A stretch of 64,000 nucleotides of DNA from assembly GCA_018894105.1 (NCBI GenBank), contig CM032127.1, forward strand, positions 34,182,760-34,246,759, written 5' to 3'. This document shows, one piece after another, positions 25,536 to 35,209 of this stretch. The position numbers and the translations under genes were made by a program. Position 1 is the stretch's first letter. Each line of letters starts with the position of its first letter. The notes below the pieces were generated by a model, which was not told the DNA's origin, made no database searches, and was given only the letters and a program-made list of their open reading frames with translations. The stretch comes from Jacaranda mimosifolia (lineage: Eukaryota > Streptophyta > Magnoliopsida > Lamiales > Bignoniaceae).

Positions 25536-25810
25536 AATAATTGTAGAATAATAAAATTTATGTATAAAATAAATAAAATATTTATCTATTAATCTTGTGA
25601 TAAATTAAATTTATAAGATAGAATTTTGTGATAAGAGTACTTATCATGATGGTTATAAAATATTTTTTAAATTATAAACTTATTTAGTGAGATAAAAATA
25701 TGATTATACATATTTTTTGAATTATCTTATGAGATAGAAATCTATATCACCATTTTGGATAAAAACAACATGATATTTTAGTTATAATAGATAAGCTGAT
25801 CGCATTAAAA

Positions 25811-25965
25811 TGAAATATAAAAGTAAATAAACAACCAATAATTGTTTTTTCAACTGAATTAAAATACTCAAAATTATAAGAATTTGACATTTGACCAAAA
25901 TTAAACAATTAGAATCAAAATTGCATAATTATGGATCTCACACTGTTGTGCTATATATAATAGTA
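25811..25965 (-). mobile_element. Helitron 5'-end fragment, copy 4
   Basis: The stretch ending GGATCTCACACTGTTGTGC, followed by TATATATAATAGT, repeats the outermost part of the Helitron 5' ends at 12580-12615 and 25490-25525. Only the 5' end is present. Confidence 0.5.
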
Positions 25966-26471
25966 TATATATATATATGTTCATTGATGATAAGGTGAAG
26001 AAATGTGTACTTTACTAAATAAACTTATATATTAAGTGTCTCAAACAATGGATTAAGTAAATAATCATCATTAATAGAATTGGAAGTTGATATTCGAGTC
26101 TCAAGTCTCACCAATTCAGATTAACCCCTGTTAGTTGAGATTTAAATTTGACGTAACTAATAAAGTTCACAAAGATAAAAAAGGGTAAAAGAGACTAAAA
26201 AGTCCAAATGGATCAAATAAATAAAATAAATAAAAATGCCAAAGAGTCCCATTAAGTAAACCCAACAATAAACGTACTAACACCTTAATAGGTTGAATCC
26301 CATCACAAGAAAGATTATAAATACTAAGTCCCAAAGAGAAATCAGCTGCGAAAAATCATTTGTAAGAAATCACGAGTACTTGAGAATTGAAAACTCTATG
26401 CTAGAGAAAAAAGAACTTGATACATTGTTGTTTACTGGAAATGACCCTAACTATTTTTCTATTTTGGTGCT
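25966..26471. other. Relic sequence flanking element D on the left
   Basis: No confident feature. An open frame at 26293-26514 runs into the LTR of element D and has no recognisable domain. It may be LTR or leader sequence of the older gag-like relic that continues at 38998. Confidence 0.4.
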
Positions 26472-27144
26472 TGATATGGGTAAGCCCACAAGTCTAGTAA
26501 AGGTGCATGCCTAGTAGCAAGCCCAATCGAACTAAATAGAATGTCCAAACAGGCCCATACACGTTAACATTTCAAGAAACCCAAATTAATCTCTGAGGTC
26601 GAGTTTTTCCGACCTGAAGAGGTCGACACTAGTAGATAAAGTGATAGCAGCTTGGCTGCAGAAGCATTAATGGCAGCACCTGCCACCCACCGCATCCGCA
26701 TTAAATGCATCCAAATCCTCTGCATTTAATGGTTTTTGCGGCACATCACCTCCGCATTAATGACGGTAAGGGATCCCTCTTCGGTCAGCCTGTCATTAGT
26801 AGGACTCTGGACTAGGTCGAAAAGACCTAAGCTACCCCTACTCATGTAAAAGAAGGTCTGAATTGTATTAGGGAGAACCCGTCTTTTCACCCCTCGCCAA
26901 ACACTATTTTAGAGACAAAGGTACGCTTTTACATATTTCCTAAGTCGTTCCTCTACTAAATTATCTTCAGGTTGAAAATTGACTTAAGCATCAAAGGGTC
27001 TTAGCCGAGGGCCTTCTCGGGTAGCCTAATATTTGTTCATTGGCTATAGGATTTGACCCACGTCACCCAATTCTATCTTTCTGGTCAACTTATATCTTCA
27101 GGTCGAAATTGAGAAGCCTAACCTTACAAAAATTGATATCATCA
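26472..27144 (+). repeat. 5' LTR of element D
   Basis: Begins TGATATGGGTAAGCCC and ends GATATCATCA; it aligns along its length with 38303-38997. It lacks the TATA box segment present in the other LTR: after ACACTAT it jumps to TTTAGAGACAAAGG (about 26906), where the 3' LTR has AAATATCCCTTC. Confidence 0.9.
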
Positions 27145-27162
27145 TTTGGCGTCTTCTGTGCA
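27145..27162 (+). promoter_or_regulatory. Primer binding site region of element D
   Basis: TTTGGCGTCTTCTGTG follows the 5' LTR directly. It resembles the TTTGGCGCCGTCTGTGGG-type text found after the 5' LTR of plant Tat elements, where a host tRNA primes minus-strand synthesis. It also resembles the site of element B. Confidence 0.6.
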
Positions 27163-27179
27163 ACGTGGAATCTACAGCT

Positions 27180-28880
27180 GAAATATGATGAACATTAGGC
27201 AAACTACTTCTGAAGATAAAGTGACTGCAAATCACCACCACCTTCCCTACTGCCACTACAACCTCCGTAGGACCAACAAGCGGAGGGCCTAAGCTCCCAG
27301 TTGGAATAGGTAGTCAATTTGACCATCCCTCAGCTCATGCAAATGATCAGTGACCAAATATTTGCTCAGCTCTCCACACAGTTATCTACTGCCTTACAAA
27401 GGCATAACAATTAGCTAGTGGCCATAGCTAGTGCCACACCACACCCCTCTCACCAAGAAAAAAACCACCACAGGAGGACAAAACAAGAAATGAAACTTGT
27501 TACAACCCCAGTAGACGAGATTTGAGTTCTAGTTGTTTTCCTCGTGATGAAGCCCATTATGAGCTTCGAGAGGAGGTAGCAAATTTACTTGTGCACTTCG
27601 TTCGATCTAATCAAGCCCAGCAGCACGAGCGGGTCGAGCGCCAGAGACCTCAACCTAGTAGAGACTTATCTAGAGCAGACAAAGATGAATGGGAGGAAGT
27701 GTCACACTAAGTCCAACAATTAAATAGACAGTTGGAGGAGATCTCAAGGAGAATGTTGAAAGAATTCAGCTTGACAACGGCCCAAAACTTCGACAAGAAA
27801 GGGAATCCCCATTCATTTGGGACATAAGTGATGAACACATCGTGATTGATTTAAAAATCTCGATCGGATTGCCCAGATATGATGGGTTAATTGACCTCAA
27901 TGAGCACTTGCTTCAATTTGAGCATATTATGTAGCTACATGGCCACAATGACCATATCCATGCCAAAATACTGGTTACCACTATCCAAGGAGTGGCGTTA
28001 GAATGGTTTTTCAAGTTAGAATCTGCATCCATATTATCCCATGACCAGCTCTGCGACAAATTCCTTCATCAATTTGCCAGTAGAAGAAGAGCAAGGCTGT
28101 CTCACACTCATCTCCACACAGTCAAGCAGAATAAAGGTGAATCTCTTCAGGATTTCTTTTCCAGGTTCAACATCGAAGTGATGAAGATTGATAGCCCTAT
28201 GATCGAATTTTTGATCGACATCCTATTCCTAGGATTGAAACACAAGGAATGTGCCAATGCTTTGGTTAGGGAGAGACCGCGAACAATGAAGAGCTTCTTA
28301 ACCTCGCAGAAAAATACATGGCACATGAAGATATGAATAAGATGAAATATGGTGGTGGAAAAGGTGATAAGAGAAAAGGCAAGGAGAAGGATGACAGACA
28401 CAAAAAAGATGGTAACCGATGTCCGATTAAGAGGTTTCACAATTATTCACTACTCAACACTCCCAGAAAAAAGGTCTTGTTCGCAATAAAGAATGATAAT
28501 CTTCTAAAAAGACCAAGGAAGCTCAATAAGACTGAAGCCATGAAAAATTAAAAGAAATATCACCATTTTTATAGGCAAAAGGACCATGACACTGAGGATT
28601 GTTTTAAACTTCAGGATGAGATAGAGCAACTCATACGATAAGGTCACCTTAAAATGTATGTCGACTAGAAATCCCGACAAGCGATGGCTTAGACCGACCA
28701 GACTCCCCGAGAACAGTCAGTCTGCCCAAGAAAAGATGACAAAGGGAAGAGAAAAGTTGAAGAAGAGCACCCTCCCTTAAAGGGCGTTATCGACACTATT
28801 GCAAAAGGACCAATTAGGGGGACTTTAAATTAGCAAGAAAGCAAGCATAGAGACAACTCGAATTAGCTAAGTCTAAACCA
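27180..28880 (+). pseudogene. Gag relic of element D
   Basis: Gag would form the retrotransposon's virus-like particle. N-terminal text with repeated 'MPQLM'-like and Glu/Arg-rich segments spans 27300-27720. The capsid-like core is open at 27992-28336 (ALEWFFKLESASI, then HTVKQNKGESLQDFFSRF), and a Lys-rich linker is at 28318-28551. The knuckle-like segment HHFYRQKDHDTEDCF follows at about 28561-28606; it has lost the first Cys of the usual form, as in element B. At least three frame breaks separate the parts. Homologous text is in element B at 49540-50967. Confidence 0.75.
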
Positions 28881-29003
28881 GCTAAGCCAGTCTACCAGCT
28901 TTCTACCAGCACAAACCCCATATCCTTTTCCAATTCCGAACTCTCTCACTTAGAAGGTCAAAAGGCGGAGAGCAAATTGGATTGCCACCTTGTAGTTACC
29001 GTG

Positions 29004-30592
29004 TGTCACAAACGGACTCTATCTTGCAGCGGAACAACTGTATATCCGTTTGGCATCTCAAGTTCCACCCAACCTTCAATTCGCCAATGTCTGTCTCGAA
29101 TCTTTCTAATGACCCGTTACTCAATTCAGCCCAATAGCTTACTAGCATAAGCATTAGAATGCCTCCCGGTACTTACGTACTCGCCTGTTTTGAATGTCCA
29201 CAATCATCGAAAGCTCGCGTTTGTCACACCAAGGTGTTTCCTTGATGGTCCTCGACTAGCCAGCATGCATGTTCTCAATCTAAGGTCCCTTACGTGTATC
29301 TCTTGATAGCAAAAGTGCAATCTTGCTCCGTCTCAGCACTAAGGGTTGCTCGTGCACCCACAACGCAATCCTCATGCTCCGTCTCAGCACTTAGGCCGTG
29401 CCGTAGCGCCCTTCGTTTGTGCCTCACCTTAGTAGGGCCACATGTAAGTCAAAGGCTTATGTGCTGTGCCATCATCTTATATTAGTCCCACACGAAGCAT
29501 TGAACATCGTTTTTCGCTTGCTAGCAACATGCCTTAACTTGCCCGCTATGCGGCATTGCCTCAGACCACATGTCTTAAGCCAACAGACCCTCATAGCAAG
29601 GCTAGAACCTATAGCTCATACTTTGCGAGTTAGTTCACGAGATGTTTGGGGTGTTGTCTTGATCACTTAATCGGCCTTAAGGTATTGCCCCATAATTTTC
29701 CAAGCCCGTAGGGCAATAGCATTTCTGCATTGCAACCTCTCGGCATGCTTCTAGACCCAACATGGGCCTTCCTGGCTCCACGTTCTGTTCTCGATTTGTT
29801 GGGAACTCTAAACACTCCTTTGAGATGTCTAAAGCTGGCCCTTGAAGACTACCCATTGCCTTCAAAGAGTTGCTTGTTTAGTGCCGTCACAGCAAGGAGA
29901 GGACTTGCCGGTGCCCACCGTGGCATGCCTTCTAACCCTTAAACATGTTTGTCCCCCTTATAATAGGCTTAAAAAAGATTTCTCTTTCCCCTATAGTAGA
30001 CATTGAAATGCCGAGGATGTACACATTTTCGCAACTTCATCTCCCGACGTCCAAATTACTTGCCGCATGAACCATTGGATAGATATCATCTTATAAATTA
30101 ACTCCACAAAGTTCCAGCCCCATCCGATTCTCCATGGAACAGTAATTACCCTCGCATTAAGCTGGAATCACAATAATTCTACTGCACAACCGCATTCTAA
30201 AGATCTTTGCTTTTTGCTATCCAAATGGAACCGTATAACGATGAAACTTGGTGGGAGCATTACCAACACCTCAAGGAACATTCCAGAAAAACAGTTTCAT
30301 AAAATTCATTTTCTAAGCCACTGTGATCAATGCATCTTTGCATCACCTGCGTGCAGTAAACCGCTCTTGATCGCCATTAATGTTTGGTGCCCAAGCGGAT
30401 ACGAAATGACTTCAAACTTGGTAGGAAGTATCCTCATAACTCAAGGAATATGTCACTATAATAGTTTGACAATATGAACCTCGTAAGAGTCTCTGCCCAT
30501 GGGCCATTTTCGCCCTTATGTGCTAGCCAACAACGCCTTGTCGCTTCTAACACCTCCTCAAGTCATGGTTGCCGCTCTACTCCAATGTGTAA
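29004..30592. mobile_element. 1.6-kb insert in the protease region of element D, possible solo LTR
   Basis: The pol text LDCHLVVTV at 28978-29003 stops at TGTCACA and the continuation (EIANFEV) appears only at 30607, so about 1.6 kb was inserted. The insert is less AT-rich than its surroundings and holds no credible protein; short open frames on both strands overlap each other. TGTCACA at its left edge suits a retrotransposon LTR. The flanks (CCGTG left, CTATG right) could be a decayed 5-bp target duplication. The exact right edge is uncertain. Confidence 0.45.
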
Positions 30593-30604
30593 CCCATGAA
30601 ACTA

Positions 30605-30924
30605 TGGAAATAGCAAATTTTGAAGTAAAAAAGATCCTATTTGACAATAGCAGCTCTGTAAACATAATTTTCTTTTCGACATTGGAGAGAATGAAGTTGG
30701 AAAAATTGAATTGCCCCCTAGTAGTTATCGTGGAAATAGCAAATTTTGAGGTTAGAAAGATCCTGGTGGACAATAGCAGCTCCACAAACATAATTTTCTT
30801 CTCAACATTGGAGAGAATAAAGCTAGGAAAATTGAAGTTTGAGCTAGTTGGTACCCCTCTAGCCAGTTTTGGGAGGTCAAAAATTACGCTAGTGGGATCG
30901 ATAGACTTGTCCACATCTTTTTGA
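30605..30924 (+). pseudogene. Aspartic protease of element D with a tandem 42-codon duplication
   Basis: The segment 30605-30730 is directly repeated at 30731-30856, a 126-bp (42-codon) in-frame duplication. Each copy holds an active-site motif: FDNSSSVNIIF in the first and VDNSSSTNIIF in the second, followed by FFSTLER. Gypsy proteases have one such Asp motif per chain and act as dimers. The open frame 30499-30924 spans both and ends in TPLASFG. The upstream part is lost to the 29004-30592 insert. Confidence 0.75.
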
Positions 30925-31165
30925 GAAGTACCAAAGAGACGTACCTTCATGGTCAACTACCTAGTCGTTGACGCACCCTTGGCCTACAACTTCTATCATT
31001 GAAAGACCAGCTGTTAATAATTTTAGGGCTATAATATCGACCTATCATATAAAGGCAAAATTCCCGACAGTAGTTGGCACATGGGAGTTACTTTGCAACA
31101 TGAAAGAAGTATGGCATTGCTACACCATTTCAATTGAGGCCAGTGAACAAAAAACCTGACCAAAA

Positions 31166-31520
31166 TTGAAACCCTCAGGGGACATCCAAGTAATAGAACC
31201 CGAAGAGGGACATGTGAGTAAAAAGAGGAAGAGGAAAGATACCAGAGTCGAACTAATTGAAGAATTCAAAATAATAGAACTCAAACTTAGAAACCCTGAC
31301 AAAACAACAAGTATAGGCACAAGCTTGGGGCATAACATGGAAATCATGCTGGTCGATTTTGTTAAAAGGAATATTGATATCTTTGCATGGAAAGCACCAA
31401 CCTCCAAGGAATCGACCCCCAGGTCATTGTCCACCATCTCAATGTCGACCCATCTTTCAATCTAGTCAAAGAAAAAACCAGTACTTTCAACTTCGAGAGG
31501 TGGTAGGTCATCAAGGAAAA
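31166..31520 (+). pseudogene. Protease-RT linker of element D
   Basis: Open frame 31166-31465 with charged text (KKRKRKDTRVELIEEF) and DFVKRNIDIFAWK, the segment that precedes the RT fingers in Tat pol. The equivalent in element B is 48410-48727 (minus), with FLKRNVDVFAWK. It is interrupted by a stop before RT. Confidence 0.65.
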
Positions 31521-31554
31521 GGTCAACAAGCATTTAGAGACAGGCTACAAACGG

Positions 31555-32018
31555 AGAATGTGTAATTATTTCACTAATCTTAATAAAGTGTGCCCTAAAG
31601 ACCCTTACCCACTTCCTTGAATAGATCCATTGGTTGACTTAATAGCAGGTCGCAACCTCCTGAGTATGATGAATGCTTTTCAAGGATATTACCAAATTTT
31701 CATGGCTCCTGAAGATTGAGACAAAATCGCTTTTGTGGTTCCAATGGGGTATATTGCCTCATCGCCTTGCCATTTGGTTTGAAAAATGCTGGAGCAACTT
31801 ACCAAATGCTAGTCAACTTCATGTTCAAGAATGAAATTGGTCAATCCATGGAAGTCTACATAGATGATATAATTGTTAAAATAGAACATGACTCAGACCA
31901 TCTGTTTGACCTCGACCACACATTTTCAATATTAAGGGCATTTGACATGAAGTTTAATCCTAACAAGTGCACATTTCGAGTGAGAGATGGGAAGTTCTTG
32001 GGCCACATGGTTAACTAG
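31555..32018 (+). pseudogene. Reverse transcriptase relic of element D
   Basis: RT would copy element RNA into cDNA. RT text starts at about 31560 (FTNLNKVCPKDPYPLP-like, with a stop), then MNAFQGYYQIFMAPED at about 31670. The open frame 31716-32018 carries LPFGLKNAGATYQ and the catalytic box YIDD (31858-31869), followed by KFNPNKCTF and FLGHMV. The active-site Asps are kept, but frameshifts around 31620-31720 prevent a full domain. Confidence 0.8.
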
Positions 32019-32099
32019 AGGAGCATCGAGTCCAATCGACAAAAAATACAAGTAAATCCAAGACATCCCATTGCTAAAAATAGTAAAAGACATTCAGGG

Positions 32100-32690
32100 A
32101 CTGGTCAGAAGAATCATTGCTTTAGGCTGATTTATTGCTTGGCTAGTAGATAAAAGCTTTCCTTTCTTTAAGGTCTTTAGGAATGCGACGAAGTTTCAGT
32201 AGATAGAAGAATACAACTAAGCTCCGATTGAACTCAAACTGTACCTGAACACGCCAACATTACTCGCCAAACTTGTGGTCGGAGATGTATTAAACTTATA
32301 CTTAGTAGTTTCGAAGGCAGCTGTTAGTTCAGTTTTGGTATCCACTCAGCAGGGTTTGCATAAGCGAATATACTATATCAGCAAGGTCCTACAAGGCCCT
32401 GAGCATAACTATTTAGAGATTAAAAATTTTGCACTTGCCTTGATTGCAGTAGCAAAAAAGCTAAGGCCTTACTTTTTGTCACATGCTATTGTCATTTTGA
32501 CAAATTAACCTTTGAAGCAAGTGCTCTCCAAGCTTGATACGTCAGGAAGATTGACCAAATGGGCTATTGAGTTAGGAGAATTCGATGTCAAATTTCAACC
32601 TTGCACAGCCATAAAAGCTTAAGTCTTGGCTGATTTCATAGCAGAACGTATTGGCCTCCCCACAGTGGTCAAACTACAACAATAGATCTG
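32100..32690 (+). pseudogene. RNase H relic of element D
   Basis: Open frame 32275-32508 has LYLVVSKAAVSSVLV and KRIYYISKVLQGPEHNYLEI, the RNase H domain joined to RT in gypsy elements, where the tandem 'YY.SK.L...E.NY..IEK' text is typical. Fragments continue to about 32690 with stops. Confidence 0.7.
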
Positions 32691-33060
32691 GTTTGCATAT
32701 TGATGGATCAACCACAAGTACTGGGATATAGCAGGAATTTCCTTGCGTTCTCCTCAAGCTAAAGAATATGATTTTACATTCAAGCTCAACCACCCAGTTA
32801 CAAATAATGAAGCTGAAATGAAACCTTATCATGGGAATTAAGATTGCCTTTGATAGGGGGGTTCAAATGTTTAGCAGCTATTATAGACTCGTAGTTGGTC
32901 GCAGAACAATTTGGAGGAAATTTTGAAGTAAGGGAAATGACCATGAACACCTACCTAGCAAAGGTTAAAAAATTGGAACAACAATTCAAAAAATTTAAAT
33001 TCCAGAAAATGAAAAATCAGATGCACTTTCTAAGTTTGCTAGCTCAACGAAGGGCAAGAA
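32690..33060 (+). pseudogene. Archaeal-type RNase H relic of element D
   Basis: Text beginning near 32700 (DGSTTSTGI-like) with KEYDFTFKLNHPVTNNEAE, then FGGNFEVREMTMNTYLAKV at about 32910-32960. It aligns with the better preserved copies in elements A (19050-19376) and B (46739-47122). Frame breaks occur near 32820 and 32880. Confidence 0.65.
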
Positions 33061-33289
33061 GGAAATGATAATAACCTTTTGGATCTCAAATAAGCCTGCC
33101 ATAGATAACTCTCGCCAGAGCTAGGTCTTGACCATCGAAGAGACGAGCTAGAGTTGGATTAATGAAATAAAATCCTACCTTAAAGAGGGAAAATTACCAC
33201 AGGATAAAGCGGAAGCCCAAAGGTTAAGAAGACGATTAGCAAAATTTGCTCTAGACGAGTTTGGCCGATTATATAAAAGGTCTATCTCA

Positions 33290-34382
33290 GGCCTCCTAAT
33301 TAAAGTGCCTGACATCAAGCCAAGGATAAGCGGTCTTATAGGAGATCCACACTAGTATTTGTGGAAACCATTCGAGGGGGCGCATTAGCTCACAAGGTTA
33401 TCAAGCATGGATATTTTTTACCGACCCTGCGAAAGGACGTAGTCAACTTTGCACGCAAATGCCTATCCTGCCAAGTACATGCCAATATCACTCATCAACC
33501 AGTTGCAACACTTACCTCAGTATAGATCACTTGCTTTTCGACCAATAAGGGGTCGATATAGTGGGATCTTTCCCAAAAACTACAGGGCAGAGGAAGTACA
33601 TGCTAGTAGCAGTGGAATATTTCACTGAATGGGTCATGGAAGAAGCTGTACATAAGATAATAGATGCGGCAATAAGGAGTTTCCTATGGAAAAACATCAC
33701 ATGTCGTTTTAGTCTACCCAATGTGCTCATATCTGACAATGGCATCTATTTCCAAAACAAGAGGACGAGAGATTGGTACAAAAGCCTTGGGATCAGACAG
33801 CATTTCACTTCGATCGAGAATCCACAAGCAAATGGTCAAACGGAGGTCACTAATAGAACCATTTTTGATCATATCGAAACTCGACTAGAAGATTCTAAAG
33901 CCAGCTTGGCGGACGACCTCCCGAGTGTCCTTGGGCCTATTGGACCACCCCTAGAATAGCCACAGGGCAAAGTCTATACAGTCTAATTTATAGTTTTGAA
34001 GCAATTATGCCAGTAGAGTTAATTCAATATAGAGCTCGAGTTATACATTATAATTCGATAAAAAATGAAACTGAAAAGGAATTCGACCTTGAGACAATTG
34101 ATGAGCTCCGGCAACAAGCCTTCACAAAAATACAAAAAGTACATGTCAATCATGGCCAAACATTATGACAAAGGTGCTAAGCCAAGATGCTTCAAAGTTG
34201 GTGATTTGGTCCTCAAGAAGGTCGAAGTCTCAAAGAATGTAGGGAAACTCGACCCAAAATCGGAAGGTCACTACTCGGTGGTGAAAGTACCAAATCATTA
34301 CTCCTATCGACCGGCCGACATGAATGAAAATGAGCTCCCCATATCGTGGAATGCAATCAACTTGAAGAAGTTCTATGTGTAA
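33290..34382 (+). pseudogene. Integrase relic of element D
   Basis: The zinc-binding region lies around 33400-33490. The core is open at 33561-33959 with VAVEYFTEW, where the family has Asp as the first catalytic residue (VDYFTKW), so Asp is replaced by Glu. LISDNGIYF keeps the second Asp and NPQANGQTEVTNRTI the Glu. The C-terminal part 34065-34382 has CFKVGDLVLKKVEVSK and ends in NLKKFYV. Part of this end is duplicated downstream. Confidence 0.75.
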
Positions 34383-34764
34383 ATTTAGATCTGAATGTAT
34401 AAAAGGAGCACATATTATTAATAGAAGAACAAGTCGGTCCCGTAGTCGCATAATCCAATCATGGCCAAATATTATGACAAAGGTGCTAAGCTAAGATACT
34501 TCAAAGTTGGTGATCTGGTCCTTAAGAAGGTCGAAGTCTCAAAGAATATAAGGAAACTCGACCCAAAATCGAAAGGCCACTACTCGGTGGTGAAAGTACC
34601 AAAGCATTACTCCTATTGATTGGCCGACATGAATGAAAATGAGCTCCCCATATCATGGAATGCAATCAACTTGAAGAAGTTCTATGTGTAAATTTAGATC
34701 TGAATGTATCAAAGGAGCACATATTATTAACAGAAGATAAAGTCGGTCCTGTGATCGCATAATT
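34147..34764. repeat. Direct tandem duplication, 309-bp unit
   Basis: 34147-34455 and 34456-34764 are near-identical copies covering the integrase C-terminus and the adjacent noncoding sequence, both starting CAATCATGGCCAAA. Copy 2 carries an early stop, so it cannot extend the protein. Confidence 0.85.
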
Positions 34765-35045
34765 TAACTTACTTGTGAGAACAATTATTAATAAAAGATT
34801 AAGCCGACCTCGCAGTCACATGATCCAATTTACTTGTGGATCAACTATTAATAAAGATCAAGCTGACCCATAGTCGCATGATCAAATTATCTTAAACAAC
34901 TATTAATAAAGATCAAGTCGACCTAGTAGTCGCATGATCAAACTTGCTTAAAAATCAATTATTAATGGAAGATCAAGTCGACCCTATAGTAGTATGATCA
35001 AATTTACTTATGAATGAAAATTGATTCGACCTCGTAGTCGTACAA
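34741..35045. repeat. Degenerate tandem repeats of about 50-60 bp
   Basis: GTCGACC-type units followed by TAGTCGCATGATC recur near 34741, 34803, 34863, 34917, 34977 and 35025, each with ATTAATAAAGATCAAG. They lie in the same pol-distal position as the arrays of elements A and B but are unrelated in unit length. Confidence 0.65.
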
Positions 35046-35209
35046 TTAAACAATGTGATTGAGTGGCATCATCATGTTATTATTCCTAGCAAAACTCGAA
35101 TTACTTTTGAACATATAAAATAAATCACCAAAAGCAAAGCAAATTCGACTAAAAACATGTAGTTTTAACATTAAAATTTCATAAAATGAGTTACATCGTT
35201 CAAATGCCC

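Noticed and set aside
10372..25965. Autonomous Helitron with Rep/helicase
   Set aside because: No Rep or helicase motif seen in any frame; the copies are AT-rich and noncoding.
28900..30490. Organelle DNA insert, suggested by the less AT-rich composition
   Set aside because: No chloroplast or mitochondrial gene text was recognised; a retrotransposon LTR is more likely.
30558..30956. 132-residue minus-strand open frame
   Set aside because: Shadow of the duplicated protease on the plus strand, which has the D-N-S-S-S motifs.
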